DNA of 64,000 bases. Origin: Misgurnus anguillicaudatus (lineage: Eukaryota > Chordata > Actinopteri > Cypriniformes > Cobitidae). A program made the position numbers and the translations under genes. Under the pieces are notes generated by a model. The model searched no databases. It was not told the origin of the DNA and worked only from the letters and a program-made list of their open reading frames with translations. Below, in pieces: positions 23,724 to 35,856 of the stretch; within the stretch, counting starts at the first letter, position 1, and each line of letters opens with the position of its first letter. The stretch is taken from assembly GCF_027580225.2 (NCBI RefSeq), contig NC_073346.2:11930001-11994000 (forward strand), written 5' to 3'.

Positions 23724-24268
23724 GACTGTAGCCCAAGACAGCTTGCCCACTGAAGCTAAGCAGGGCTGAGCCTGGTCAGTACTTGGATGGGAGACCACCT
23801 GGGAAAACCAGGTTGCTGCTGGTAGTGGTGTTAGTGAGACCAGCAGGGGGTGCTCACCCTGTGGTCTGTGTGGGTCCTAACACCCCAGTATAGTGATGGG
23901 GACACTATACTATCAAAAAAGCACCGTCCTTCGGATGAGACGTTAAACCGAGGTCCTGACTCTCTGTGGCCATTAAAAATCCCAGGATGTCCTTCAAAAA
24001 AGAGTAGGGGTGTGCCCCGGCATCCTGGCCAAACTTGCCCATTGGCCTACTAATCATCCCTCATAGTAATTGGCTATATCACTCTGTCTCCTCTCCACTA
24101 ATAAGCTGGTGTGTGGTGGGTTTTCTGGTGCAATATGGCTGCCGTCGCATCATCCAGGTGGATGCTGCACATTGGTGGTGGTTGAGGAGATTCCCCAATT
24201 CATATGGAAAGCACTTTGAGTACTGAGAAAAGTGCTATATAAATGTAACAAATTATTATTATTATTGC
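23724..24268 (+). mobile_element. SINE3-like element (5S rRNA-derived)
   Basis: The head reads GAAGCTAAGCAGGGCTGAGC then CTGGTCAGTACTTGGATGGG and AGACCACCTGGGAAAACCAG, matching the internal promoter half of 5S rRNA. A body with GGATGAGACGTTAAACCGAG follows, and a tail AAAGTGCTATATAAATGTAA ends in (ATT)n. This is the layout described for fish SINE3. The first part of the 5S head is weak, so it is not a functional 5S gene. Confidence 0.92.
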
Positions 24269-24412
24269 TCTTGGTTGGTAAGTACCCATATAAGGACTTT
24301 CATTGTACTTCCAGCACTGCTTACCCAACGATTCAGTAGTTGAACAAAACTTCTTGAAACTTGTATGAACCCAGACGAAGCATTCGGCACAGAAGTACTC
24401 CGTCCGTCGGAG

Positions 24413-24620
24413 CCGATGGTGTAGTGGACGGTGCTCCGACACATGGTGCAGACGCACTACTGTCGACCCGAGTTCAAATCCCAGATCGAGGTCCTTTGCC
24501 AATCTCATACCCCTTTCTTAACCCTATACTGTCCTGTCATCTCCTTAATTACTTTCTATCCAATAAAGGCAAAAATAACTCTGTCATACAGCCAAATGGT
24601 TTTATACCTTTGCTCATGTT
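24413..24620 (+). mobile_element. tRNA-derived SINE with CCAATAAAGGC tail
   Basis: AGCCGATGGTGTAGTGGACG resembles a tRNA 5' half with an A box, and CGAGTTCAAATCCCAGATCG a B box. The tail ends with ccaataaaggcaaaaataa. It is inserted in the element that runs 23235-24655. Copy 2 of that element has no SINE here. Confidence 0.8.
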
Positions 24621-24689
24621 AAGCATGAGGAATCCAACTCTTTAACGGTGTTTATAAGTCAGAATGCATGACATAGCGTTAACCCCCCT

Positions 24690-24830
24690 CCCCTTAAAAA
24701 AACCCTTGGTTGCTTTCAACCCACGATTGGGTAAAATATGGACAATACCAACTGCTGGGTTATGAATTAACCCGGACTGAATTGTTGTTACCCAACCATG
24801 GGTTGCAAACAACCCAGCAATTTGTAGCAG
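24690..24830. mobile_element. MITE fragment with AACCCA/TGGGTT repeats
   Basis: TTTCAACCCACGATTGGGTA and ACCCAACCATGGGTTGCAAA are mutually inverted and resemble the MITE at 42011-42208. The outer ends are eroded. Confidence 0.6.
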
Positions 24831-24849
24831 CATGCTTATGGCAAACTCA

Positions 24850-26165
24850 ATACAGTTTCTCCTTGCCTCTCATGCAGGGCAGTATTTGTGTGCCACATGC
24901 CTTTGTGTATTGTTTTAATTTGGTTATTCGTAATTGGCTTACTGTATAAGGTAACAGAGCTGGTATGCTGGTGAGCAGCTTTTCAAGTGAGATCATACGA
25001 ATGGGACACCAGCCTCAACACAATAGCTTCTTGGGGTATTTAAATAAACATAGAGTGAATCCTAAACACAGAGCAGTTCTATAAAAAGACATATTGTCAT
25101 TGTCATGGGGCCAGGGCAACATGTGTACAGACGCAGAAATGAGTTTGAATAAAGTGCATCAGTTGGAGAGGTACTAGAGACAGACACGCCCCATTTCCTC
25201 AAAGCAGGTGCTCAACCTTCTGATCTAAAATTGACTTCTTCCCCTCGAACTCTCGTGTAGACCTCCGACCAGCTGTTTTCAAATACGTTTCACCTCATTG
25301 TATCAGGTGATTGATGTGGATTGACAGAATGAGATGTGTACACAGAGGCATGGCCTGCTTTATCACACTCCTCACTGCTGAGAAAGTGGCACATCATTAC
25401 CTTTGAGGCTGGCCTATATTTAGACAAGAGACAGAAAAAGGGAAAATGTCGCCCAGCACCGGCCAACATACACACATAGACCCAGCCAAAGTTTCCAGCC
25501 GTACGTGATTAAAGAGGCCTGTATTGACTGTGTGTTTTGCCAGAAGCTCACAAAGCTTGGGAAATGTTTCATATTGAAGTCATGTATCCGGACTGGTCAA
25601 TTTCATTTCATTGTGTTTGGATTGTGCATTGAAGTGGCCGAGTTCTTCAGTTTTCTAAATGAACTGTAGTATTAAAATCAAGGGAAAGGAGATGATGGTG
25701 TGGTAAACATCAATTCTGTTCACAGTGGGTCATGGCCCCTATTTAATTGTTATTGTTAAAAACTATTCGAACTGAAAGCACAACCAGTGGGCATTGTATT
25801 TTACATTACAATACTATATGAGTATGCTCAAAATCAACAATTGTGTCCCAAATTATGTACTATACACTATATACTCCACTATCTAGGTTCCTGGTCCGAG
25901 CCTCGGCTGGATCAGAGAGTTTCTCATACACAAAATTTTACCAATGTTTTATTACTGGTATTTGCGCCATTTTTTAATGACGAAAAAAGCATTTTGCACT
26001 TGAAATGGCTGCAAGGCAGAGGGGTTTTTCCACATGTAACAGTTTATTTGGAATGCCAGAGATACATATTATTCAACATATTATTATTATTGTTTGCCAA
26101 GCCATGTTATTTTTTATTTGCTGGAGGAAATAAAAGAGGAGGAGCCACTAGGAGAAGTCACACAA
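24850..26165. other. Interval without recognised genes or elements
   Basis: Mostly unique-looking sequence. The ORF of 144 codons at 25787 has no recognisable motif and appears to be chance, since it overlaps AT-rich non-coding DNA. Confidence 0.5.
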
Positions 26166-26168
26166 TAG

Positions 26169-27622
26169 TAGGGCCGGGTATTGTTAGGAATTTCACAATT
26201 CCATTTGATTTCGATTCTTGAGGCTTTGATTCAATTCAATATTGATTTATTTGCTTCGATATCGATTCTGTAATAAGTAAATACACAACTAATTAAGTAC
26301 CTGGGTATATTTTTACAGTGTTTCCCACAGGATTTTGAAAGACTTTGGCGGTGATGACATCACACACCGATTAGCATATATGTGACATCATTGCGTTGTG
26401 TTTTACTCTATGATCTGTCACATTATATTGCATTTTAACATATTTTGACATATTATCTGGTTTGTTGTCTATAAAATAGGGACTAAACATACCCAGTAAC
26501 GACACACGACCCAGTAACTCCTTGTTTAATCCAATCAGCTCTTTCTTTAACTGCTGCTAAAAATCACCATACATTTACATTGAAGCTGTACTGATGTTGC
26601 TCTTCTCATCAGTGTTGTTGCTTGCACACAGACTCACTACAAGAGAACGAGTATGTGTGGAAAACACTACTGCTAACCTTTCGTTAAGTCATGATGAACT
26701 CGATCATCCGTCTTCTCTGCCAGTAACACTTGTGTTTGTTGACGTTTACGCGAAAAAGAAAGTACACGAAGGGACGCGGAGTTAAAACACTTTTCACTGT
26801 ATTTTATGCGCGAGAGGCGCGCTGCACGTAACATGAGAGAGAGAGAGAAAGAGAGAGAGAGGGGTAGGGAGGAAGGCGTACTGAGCGCTCACTATAATGA
26901 ATTAAGCTGTTTTTAATAGTAAAATAAAAATGAAAATGGGAATCATGCTGTTTTGGTAAAGCGCGTCACTAGAGTGTTGCCCACAGCGCCACCACTGGCG
27001 TGTGGGCTGAATCGATTCATAGGATTTGATGAATTGATATTGAATTGAGAAACAAATAATTGCAATGCATTGATGAATCGATATTTATCAGTCCCTCCAG
27101 AAAAACGCAATTGCGCAATATATTGCATAATCAGCCAAAGTCCGCATATTTATGCAGGGCTGCATTTTTTCCAAATACGACGCACTTTCGCCGCATTAAT
27201 TACATATTTTCGTGCACAAAATATGCGGGACTTGCATGATTTCATAATTTCCGCATTTTTGTAGCAAAAAGTCACATATATATTAGCAGAAAGTTAAAAA
27301 ATAAAGTAAATGTTGCATTTACTTCCCAAAAGCGCAGCCGTGTCCTCTATTGCCATGGGAACGTTATGAAGTGACGTGATTATGTGACGTGAACATCATT
27401 GCAGCTTTTGCAAGTTTCCGCAGTTTTTGCAAGTTCCGCAATTTTCGCAAATTCCAGCAATTTTCGCAAATTCCCGCAATTCCATCGCATAAATTGCATA
27501 AATATCCCGCATATTCCATCGCATTTTTTAAGAAAATGTGCCGCAAAATCAAGGATTTTAGCCCGCAACAATCACAAAAAAACTCCGCGTTTTTCTGGAA
27601 GGACTGATTTTTACCCAGCAGG
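26169..27622. mobile_element. hAT-like outer element, eroded, with nested insertion
   Basis: Starts TAGGGCCGGGTATTGTTAG. AATCGAT-type subterminal motifs recur near 27010-27080, and a possible right end TTTTTACCCAGC lies after the inner element. It contains a GA tract (26829-26862). The right boundary is uncertain. Confidence 0.55.
27089..27606. mobile_element. MITE with CAGTCCCTCCAGAAAAACGC ends (hAT-like)
   Basis: The 20-base left end is inverted at 27587-27606 as CAGTCCTTCCAGAAAAACGC (19/20). The flanking 8-mers ATATTTAT and ATTTTTAC agree at six of eight. The interior has repeated GCAATTTTCGCAAATTCC-like units (27420-27480), which create spurious repetitive ORFs on both strands. Confidence 0.85.
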
Positions 27623-28197
27623 TGTATCAAAACTTCTTGTAAACCTTGATTTTTTTGTCCTCCAGATCTTTTTAGTGTACTATGACTTAATTAGCTGGGA
27701 TTTCACATCGCAAATATTCAGCTGAGATGTCTGTGGGTTCCAGTGTTGAGAGAGAGCGCTTTACTTCTTGCTTTGTTCAAAACAATCGCATCCTAATGAC
27801 GAAAGCGCAATCGGGCTCAGATAAATAAAAGTACAGTGTGAGTGCGTGCATCTGGGGGAGTATGGAGGGGGGACAATCACGGGCATGGTTTGGTTTGGAT
27901 AGTATGACTGCGCCTTAACTGTTATAAAGCTTGGAAGAGCTAGGACATTTTCTAAAATTCAGGGTGAGTGAATCAAATTCACGGGTAGTAGTTATTACTT
28001 TGGCCGAACTAATCCTTTAATTGGTTCTCGCCAATAATATACCCATGCTGAAATAGTATTAAGAAATAAATGCATTCATTTAGTGTGTGAGTTTTTGAAG
28101 GATAGTGTCATCTTACAAATGATAAGCTAAGGTAACATTTTTTACTTACTGGAAGTAGTCAATTAAAAGCATTTTGTATGTCATGAATAAGTACTGA

Positions 28198-28240
28198 GTG
28201 CACTTCTTTTTAGGAATGCGAGTGCACTTCTTTTTAGGAA
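28198..28240. repeat. Tandem duplication of AGTGCACTTCTTTTTAGGAA
   Basis: The unit occurs twice, separated by tgcg, giving a 24-base period. Confidence 0.9.
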
Positions 28241-28814
28241 TTTTAATGTGTACACACTACTTACAGTATTTATACTACAAAGTAACATATAGATTAGTAC
28301 ACAAGTATTCGATTTGGGACTTTGCACATTAACAGTTTGGAAAAAAGATATTCGAAACAAGTCTGTGAGTGGGGGAAATGTACTGTAGCATCAGGTTAAT
28401 GCACATTCAATTATTCCTGTGTTGTGTATCAATTATGCATCTTTAGTAAAAATGTTTTCAATCTCTTTCTTACTTTGATGGCAAACACGACATTGTAATA
28501 GATGAACTGTCTTTGATCTGAAGTAAATTACAGATCAGAATCATGAATAACAGCAGAGGTGCAGTGGTGTCTGTTTCCTGGTTTCTGCTGCAAAGATTGC
28601 ACTGTTACACTACATTTCATCGCCATAGAAATGGGTCGCATTAACCTGACACATGTCATTCTTAACACAAGCGTCATAAAGGACTCTGATGTGTGGCACA
28701 TATTGGTGCGTCATGTAAGGGGGATTTTGTGAGGTTGCTAGGTAGCAAAATAGAAGGAAACAGTGAAGATATATTTCAATGTCCTCATGCTTTGATGCTT
28801 TTTGTAAAGGAAAT

Positions 28815-28943
28815 TTAAAGGTGCAATGTGTAACTTTTAGAATGATCTCTTGACAGAAATGCTATATAATACACATAACTATGTTATCAGTGGTGTATAA
28901 AGAGATTACATAATGAACTGTATTGTTTTTATTACCTTACAAT
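28815..28943 (+). mobile_element. 5' part of AGGTGCAATGTG repeat, cut by a hAT
   Basis: TTAAAGGTGCAATGTGTAAC and CATAACTATGTTATCAGTGG followed by TGAACTGTATTGTTTTTATT match the element at 31564-31913. The hAT element at 28944 ends the match. Confidence 0.8.
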
Positions 28944-29891
28944 TAGTGCTGGGCGATAATAACTTTTTCGATAAAACGATAAGGACCGTTCGATAAGTGC
29001 TCGTTAATGTTTACGCACTGTGCGTAATGTTGCGCAAGCACTTCCGGATGCGGCACGCGCTCTTGGTTTACAATCACAGTGTCAGTTAGACTTGAAGGAG
29101 TGGAAGATGAGGAAATTTATTAATTTATTAGTAGAGCCCTATGATTTTCGCGATGCAAATAACGCGGACGGAATCACGGAATCCAAATGCGCGGAAACAG
29201 TTTGTGTGTAATGTTGGACGCGCAAACAGGGTTCGTCTAACACAGCAGACACAATAGGTGCAGTACACTGTACTTTCATTCAGCGTCCGCCTTGCGCACA
29301 CACACATCCGCACAGCTTTAAAAGTATATTTACAGGACCTTCACCAATTCAGGAAACTGAGGAAAAAGAGCAGATCCACCACTGCAGTGAATATAGTGTA
29401 TGCGTATGTGCGCTCCCACAGCAACAAGACACTCGACATCCATTTATCACTGTGTATAACTTGTATATGTATAACACACGCGTGATCACTGAACTACGTT
29501 TTTTCTTTCTTGTTTAAGTGAACATAAACAGCTGGATTGTTACTCAGTATATTGAAACTTAAAACACTCTGTCTTGGGTCTTAAAGTGACAGTAGCCTGC
29601 TGCTTTCTGTGTCAGAAATTTGTTGAATTCATAACACATATATTTACATTTAATACAGATGCCTGAACATTAAAACAAGATTTTAGTATTTGTATTTGTC
29701 ATGCTCTGAATAAAAAGTAGTTTAAAACCATTATTAACTGTCTGGTTTTTACAAGTTTCATTTTGGAGCAAAAATCTGCCTTTAAATTTGACAGGAATAA
29801 AGATTTGCTATTTATCATGATAGTTATCGATATCGACTGATATGGAAAACATTTTCTCGATAATTTTTTGGGGTCATATCGCCCAGCCCTA
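28944..29891. mobile_element. Nonautonomous hAT-type element (TAGTGCTGGGCGATA ends)
   Basis: TAGTGCTGGGCGATAATAAC and the inverse of TAGGGCTGGGCGATATGAC form the ends. The 8-bp duplications CTTACAAT (28936-28943) and CTTAGAAT (29892-29899) differ by one base. Subterminal ATCGATA motifs are inverted. No transposase motif was recognised. Confidence 0.93.
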
Positions 29892-29899
29892 CTTAGAAT

Positions 29900-30990
29900 G
29901 CAACCCAGTATCACGGAATTACGTATCTATAGTCACGTAAATTTGTGAGTCTTTTCCATGACACTGACACTAGGGCTAAAATCGATTCTGAATCGCAACG
30001 CTACGATTCTGTGTTTCATGCACAGCTTGTGCGTGTACTACAGCATTTGGTCAGTAGGAAGTTCTTATCAATCTAAAATCATTATGAGTCGGAGTCGTGT
30101 ATAAAGTGCAATTAAAAAATCAACACTTGTTAAACAAAATCATTCAAAATATTCTTTAAAACCCCTGAAACAATTTGAAGAACAGCGATGGGCCGGGATT
30201 TCACAGTAATTTATTAAAATTTATTCATTGAGAAAACACGCAATTGCACGATTTATCGTTACAAACCTAACTGACACGTTTTTCCGCCTTTTTGCGTGAA
30301 CATGTCACGCATTTCTGTTTACGTGTCACTGTCACGTATTAGTTACTTAAATATTTTGCAGGGCTCAACGCAAATTATTTTTTACACTGGCCCAATCTGG
30401 GCCAGTGGTTCAGGTTTTCACATGCCCTGCCAAAATTTTCACTGGCACCAATAAAAAAAGTCAGTGTCACATATTTAAAAATAATAATTCAAAAGTCAAA
30501 TATAATTGTATACATACACAACAGACATGTTCCAACTTTTCTGCTTTACACAGCAAATTGTGCAAAATATTGCATCGTTTCTTTTGTCGTGTTTTACCCA
30601 AGTAAATGTCTGCTTCCAAGATGTTAAATAATATACATTGATGAAAATATATATTAGTGACTGAAGGTGAAGCACTGACCTTTCAGTTACCAGTCCAGAT
30701 CATTAACCATGAGGCTACACCTCTTTTACCCCTTGCTTTTGGATGCCAGTGAATGCTTGTCCACTGGTTCAGACAACATCAGTTCACAGTCAGACTCTTG
30801 TCCTGTGAACTGCATATCAACCGTCTCTCTTACTCTTTTACTGGCAGGGTCTGAGTGTTTGAGTTTGTAGAAAGTGGCACTTTTGGGAAGAGAAGTTTAA
30901 TGACTGTGTTCAGTGTCTCATAAAACACCTCAAGCTGCTCTGTAAACAAGAGCAGTGATTGTTCCTCTCGGTGTGATGCTTCAGTCCTTG
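29900..30990. other. Eroded repeat fragments, no gene
   Basis: Contains ACTAGGGCTAAAATCGATTC (29970), which resembles a hAT end without a visible partner, and a CTGGCCCAATCTGGGCCAG palindrome (30387-30405). A tRNA-like stretch near 30665-30720 is too decayed to assign. No coding exon is seen. Confidence 0.45.
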
Positions 30991-30994
30991 CAAA

Positions 30995-31493
30995 CCAGTG
31001 TTGGGGAAAGTTACTTTTAAAAGTAATGCATTACAATATTAAGTTACTCCCAAAAAAAGTAACTAATTGCATTACTTAGTTACTTTTCATGGAAAGTAAT
31101 GCTTACGTTACTTTTAGTTACTTTTGCGTTACTTTTTCTTGGCTAAAGCTTGATCCCTTTCAGGCCTTGCAGGTGTTTTTATGACTGAAAAGTTCTGCAT
31201 TCAGAAATTGCATATTTCATCACAAAAATGTTTAGCTCTGGCCTGCCATCTCAGTTTCTGACTCAAACTGTTTCCACACAGGCACAGAGAGTGCATACGT
31301 TAAGTTTAATTTAGTACATATTTTTTAATTAAATTAATTAAACTAAAAAAGTAACTTGAGTTACTTTTTTGAAAAAGTAACTCAAATATTAATGTGTACA
31401 TTTAAAAAGTAATGCGTTACTTTACTCGTTACTTCAGAAAAGTAATATTATTACGTAACTCAAGTTACTTGTAATGCGTTACCCCCAACACTG
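30995..31493. mobile_element. hAT-type MITE (CAGTGTTGGGGAAAGTTAC ends)
   Basis: The left CAGTGTTGGGGAAAGTTACT and the inverse of CAGTGTTGGGGGTAACGCAT flank a body full of AAGTAACT and AGTTACTT motifs. The 8-bp target duplication TTGCAAAC is perfect (30987-30994, 31494-31501). A fragment of a similar element lies near 36200-36295. Confidence 0.94.
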
Positions 31494-31563
31494 TTGCAAA
31501 CTAATGTGCCATACATCCAATATTACCTCATATCTTGCTTTTTCAGAGTTTTTATTTTGGGAA

Positions 31564-31913
31564 TTTTAAAGAGGTCTCTAAACAAAAATCCAATATAATA
31601 TACATAACTATATTATCAGTGGTGTATAAAGACCTTACATAATGAACTGTATTGTTTTTATTATCTAAGAATGAGACGTTTTATCTCCATACTTTTTACA
31701 TGGAAGTCGCTCCCATGTTTCTACAGTAGCCCTAAACGAACAAACTGCTATGTAGCGCGTGTTTTGTTACTACGTTGTCTTAGACGATGGGATGTTTGTC
31801 CTGTGACGGCTACCGTAGCTTCACTATGCATTTCGAGGGGTGAGCTGTAGACGGAATCGTTGGTTACAATTCACAGTCTAAAAGTCTCTGAAAGTCCCAT
31901 ATTGCACCTTTAT
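31564..31913. mobile_element. AGGTGCAAT-type MITE, second copy
   Basis: Shares CATAACTATATTATCAGTGG and TGAACTGTATTGTTTTTATT with 28815-28943 and ends CCATATTGCACCTTTA, the inverse of the other copy's start. The length is about 350 bases. Confidence 0.8.
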
Positions 31914-32524
31914 GGGCCGGTTTCCCGTACAGGGCTAATCCTAAATGCATGTTTCAGCAGCCTTAATTTAAGACACTTGCACTGACATATCTTAACATAT
32001 ATCAGTGCCATTGTTTTGATGCACACCAGTATTGTGTTTTGTAAGGCTGGTTTGTAAAAACTACTTAAATGTCCTAATAATACTAAACCCTGTCCCTAAA
32101 GGTATTAATCATACTATTATTTTTTATGGAAACTGACTATTATAGAAATGAGTTTTCCGTTAATAATGCATTAGTGAACTGTAGGACTGATTGGCAGCTT
32201 ATATTTCATGCTTGGCAGACCTGTTAATTTAGGAAGCATTTCAGACAACATTATTATATTTATGTATGAATACTGCCTCTGGCTGTCAGGGGACAGTCTT
32301 GTGTTTTGGGAACAATGTCTTTTCATTAAAACCGCTCGCCTGCTGTGTGATATGATGTTAATCCAACAGTCAGTGTAGTTAGGAGATTTGGATAGTGGGA
32401 AGGTTTCAGTTCCTTCTGGCACAGTTTCTCTACTGTATCATTCATTCATTTGATAACTATACTAATTCACTAATAAGATAATGATTTTAATTCTCAACAT
32501 TTTTGTAGCATCCCTATGGATAGT

Positions 32525-33838
32525 TTAAATGGATAGTGCACTTTAAAATGAAAATTCTGTCATCATTTACTCATCCTCATGTTGTTCTAAACCTGTATGA
32601 ATTTATTTTTTCTGACGAACACAAAAGAAGATATTTTGAGAAATGATGGTTAACACACAGCAGTAAGTGACCATTGACTTCTGTATTAGGATTACAAAAT
32701 ATGAGAGGAATTAAAGGTAGAGTTTCACATTTTGAAAAATGCTAACGGTAGCCGCCTAGCAATGAAATCACGATCCCGCCCTCAAGTCAAATCGCCATCC
32801 AAAGTCACGCCTCTTTAAAAACACTTGAACACACACAGATCAGACGCTCACATCTCATCATGTCTCATTCACCAGTGAGAAAACTTTGCAGTACAAAGTG
32901 AATAACATTTCCAAAATAACCAACATAAACAACTGGTTTACATCAGAATTAGTTTAAGCACACGTTCGGTTGTGTAGACGTAGTAATTATATCGTTACGC
33001 TAATCCGTAAACGAACACAATTTCATAAGCAACACAATGTTTCATCAAAGTAGAATATCTGAATCCATCTCAATACAAACATATCGCGTACCTACCTTAC
33101 CAAAATAAACAGTGTAACGACTCTTTCAGACCCTTTGCATCCTGCAGCTGTTTGCATCTCGTGGTAAAGCAGTAAAGTTTCCGATGTTCATTTGGGTTTT
33201 TGCTCTTGTTGTTATAAAACATGTCTTTTGTTTTATGGCTCCTGTGCAGGTTGTCAATTCAGCAGAAAAGTTTGCTATTCTCGCTGTTTACAGACAGGAG
33301 GTGAGCGCACGTGAACGCGCCAATGACGTATGGTGTCTGTGTGGACTCGCTGCCCGGTGGGCATTCAAATTACGCTTACGTATGAGGGACAAAAAAGGAA
33401 ACGTCCGCTCGGACCGAAATCTATGATTGGTTTAACATTTTTTTGGTCCTACGCCTTTCACAGATGACATAAATTTCTACAAATACATTTAAACAACTTA
33501 ACACAGTGATTGCTATCAGGATGTAAGGAGACTTTTAACCAGCATAACTAAAAATGTTTCAGGATCAAATCTGTTACCCTACCTTTAAATGGGTACCGTC
33601 AACTGTGTGCTTACCATCATTTATCAAATTATTTTCTTCATCATTTATCACAATACTTCCAAAGTATTTTTTCCTACTATAGAAGTCAATGGACACTAAA
33701 TGCTGTGTGTTTACCATCATTTATCAAAATATCTTCTTTTGTGTTCATCAGAAAAAAGAAATTCATACAAGTTTAAAACAACATGAGGATGAGTAAATGA
33801 TGACAGAATTTTCATTTTAAAGTGAACTATTCCTTTAA
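32525..33838. mobile_element. Angel-like TTAA MITE containing a nested TTAA element
   Basis: The outer left arm AAAATGAAAATTCTGTCATC faces the right arm GATGACAGAATTTTCATTTT exactly, and TTAA lies at both ends (32525-32528, 33835-33838). Further inverse pairs: CTCATCCTCATGTTGTT against AACAACATGAGGATGAG. A second element (32711-33588) sits inside. A related copy without that insert is at 8491-8767. Confidence 0.92.
32711..33588. mobile_element. TTAA MITE nested in the Angel-like element
   Basis: TTAA then AGGTAGAGTTTCACATTTTG on the left; the inverse of AGGTAGGGTAACAGATTTGA then TTAA on the right (33585-33588). About 870 bases. The 80-residue frame at 33184 has no recognised domain. Confidence 0.85.
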
Positions 33839-33954
33839 GTGAAGAATATGGACTCTTAACCTGGTTACTACTTTTCCCCAGTTTGTAGTTTTAGGCATTT
33901 AATAAAAAACTGCCAGTGAATCTTCATAAGAAATGCAGATGGGAATGTGGGATA

Positions 33955-34093
33955 TTTACATTTAGGCATTTGTTAGATGTTTTATCCAAAGCAACTTGCA
34001 GTGCATTCACTCTATACCTGGTTCCCTGGGATTAAACCCATTATCTTTGCGTTGCAAATCCAATACTTTACTAACGGAGCTACAGGAACACTA
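33955..34093 (-). mobile_element. tRNA-headed SINE, minus orientation
   Basis: Read on the minus strand, GTTCCTGTAGCTCCGTTAGT starts a tRNA-like head, GGTTTAATCCCAGGGAACCA gives the B box, and ACATCTAACAAATGCCTAAA the tail. It is the same family as 7366-7510. Confidence 0.8.
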
Positions 34094-34348
34094 AACTGTA
34101 TCTTATTGTTTTTTAATAATTGTTTGTATTACTTTATACAATAAAAATTGAATATGAATAGGGACTGAGGCTATTAGTTATAGTAACATGTCTATTTTAT
34201 TTTGAGTTTAATTGTAGAAATCTCATTGATATGAGGGTGTCTAAATAAGGACAATGTTTATTGTGGTTAAAGCTTACCTTAACGTAACTGGCCAATAGCA
34301 TAGCTGAGCTAGATTTTTTTACTGGATGTATGTATGTGAGATACACAT

Positions 34349-34700
34349 TACACTGCAAAAACAAAAATGATTTTCTTACTTAGTATTTTTGTCTCATTTT
34401 CAGTACATTTATCTAAAAATCTTTTTTTATCTTGAATTTGTGCTTAAAACAAGAAAAGAAAAAAATCAGCCAATGGGGTAAGCAATTTCTTCTTGAATTT
34501 TTCTTGAAATAAAGTGTTTAAGTGTTTTTCTTACCCCATTGGCAGATTTTTTTTTTGCTTGTTTTAAGCACAAATTCCCATAAATTTGTATCTATTTCTG
34601 TCTATAAACTAGACTTTTAAAGATAGTTAAAGATTTTTTAGATAATTGTACTGAAAACAAGACAAAAATACTAAGTAAGAAAGTAATTTTTTGCAGTGTA
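34349..34700. mobile_element. Foldback MITE (TACACTGCAAAAA ends)
   Basis: Nearly perfect long arms: TTTCTTACTTAGTATTTTTG against CAAAAATACTAAGTAAGAAA, GAATTTGTGCTTAAAACAAG against CTTGTTTTAAGCACAAATTC, and GCCAATGGGGTAAG against CTTACCCCATTGGC. TA occurs at both ends. Confidence 0.93.
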
Positions 34701-35599
34701 AGAAACCCAAACCATGTTTTTTTCACCAAAGCCAGTCTGGTTGCACAGAGGTTTGTGTTGACATTGAATCTCTGTTGAAATCATTTAAAATAAACTCACA
34801 GACACACTATCAGCAATAGACCACCAGTGTAAGCTGAACATGTCTCAGAAATAAATCACACACACACACATACAGTACAGTGTAAAGGATATGTCTGTAT
34901 CATAATGAGATGAGATCACTGCAGGAGGGGGAGTGACGTGAAAACAAATACAAGCCCACATGGCACATGCATATAACCCCCTGTATAAAGGTTATGTGGG
35001 TATTGGATTGTGATGAGGTCACTGAAGAGGGGGGAATAGCTCACTTACAAATACAGTAACACACACATATACAACACGCCCCATAAAATCCCCTGATACT
35101 ACATTGGGACATGCCCCAGCCCTCAAATCTCCCTACAGATAATCTTACCCTTACGCCAGGAAGTAGTGGGCAATTTAGCCCATGACATAATGTGTTATGA
35201 TGGGCAATCAGGCTTGACTACTGCTGACTCGCTCATAAACCTAATGAAATCAATAGCAGTGAAAAAATGTGCACAGCCACTGTGCCATTCAGCAGGATCG
35301 GTAAGATTACGCTTATCTGCCTTTCCTCATTTTTTTCAGCATAAAGAAATGACTGAACTAACTAAATGAGCCAAAAAAATTATTTTTAACGAACTTTCCC
35401 TTTAATAAATCAATAAATGCGGCATACGCTTGGCATTTTAACTTCACAGCATCTATGTTGACCCAGATACAATGCATATATTTACCAGGCTCTGGTTTGG
35501 TTTATTTCAAGACATCTGCATTATAAATGTTTTGTTAGCCACAGCATAAAGATTCATGGTATTTATGTGACTATATTTGATCTATTAGTATAACTAGTA

Positions 35600-35856
35600 A
35601 ATTTTTTTAATAAAAAAATAAGGTATTTTATAAATGATGGTAAGCACACAGTTGACGTTATCCATTGTCTTTCATAGTAGGATAAACAAACACTATAAAA
35701 GTCAGTGGGTACCGCCAACTGTATGCCTACCATAATTGATAAAAATATCTTTTTTAATATTTAACAGAATAAAGAAACTCATAAAGGTTTAGAAACAATA
35801 TGAAGGTGTGTAAATGATGACACAAGTTAATTTTTTGAATAAACGATCGCTTTAAA
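35600..35856. mobile_element. Angel-related MITE, eroded
   Basis: The sequence tataaatgatggtaagcaca, taccgccaactgtatgccta and gtaaatgatgacacaag follow the same order as in 33590-33835. The left end is lost in AT-rich DNA, and the right end is a decayed cgatcgctttaa. Confidence 0.7.

Larger units (their letters stand above)
23235..24655 (+). mobile_element. Dispersed element, copy 1, interrupted by two SINEs
   Basis: The outer sequence matches 56500-57160 in order: ACACACGCTGTTTCTGCTAA, CATTATCCCACTATCTC, TTTACTTACCGCCTGC, CATTTCAACGAAATCCAGC, then after the insertions GCACAGAAGTACTCC and AATCCAACTCTTTAAC. Copy 2 lacks both SINEs, which fixes the insertion points near 23723 and 24410. The family is unknown to me. 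Confidence 0.8.

Noticed and set aside
23724..23830. 5S rRNA gene
   Set aside because: Only the promoter half resembles 5S, the body and tail are those of SINE3, and it is inserted in another repeat.
25787..26221. 144-codon ORF as a gene
   Set aside because: No recognisable domain, AT-rich low-complexity composition, and it overlaps the start of a hAT-like element.
27364..27725. Repetitive ORFs on both strands (NFRKF-like pattern)
   Set aside because: They arise from GCAATTTTCGCAAATTCC-like repeats inside a MITE and have no coding signature.
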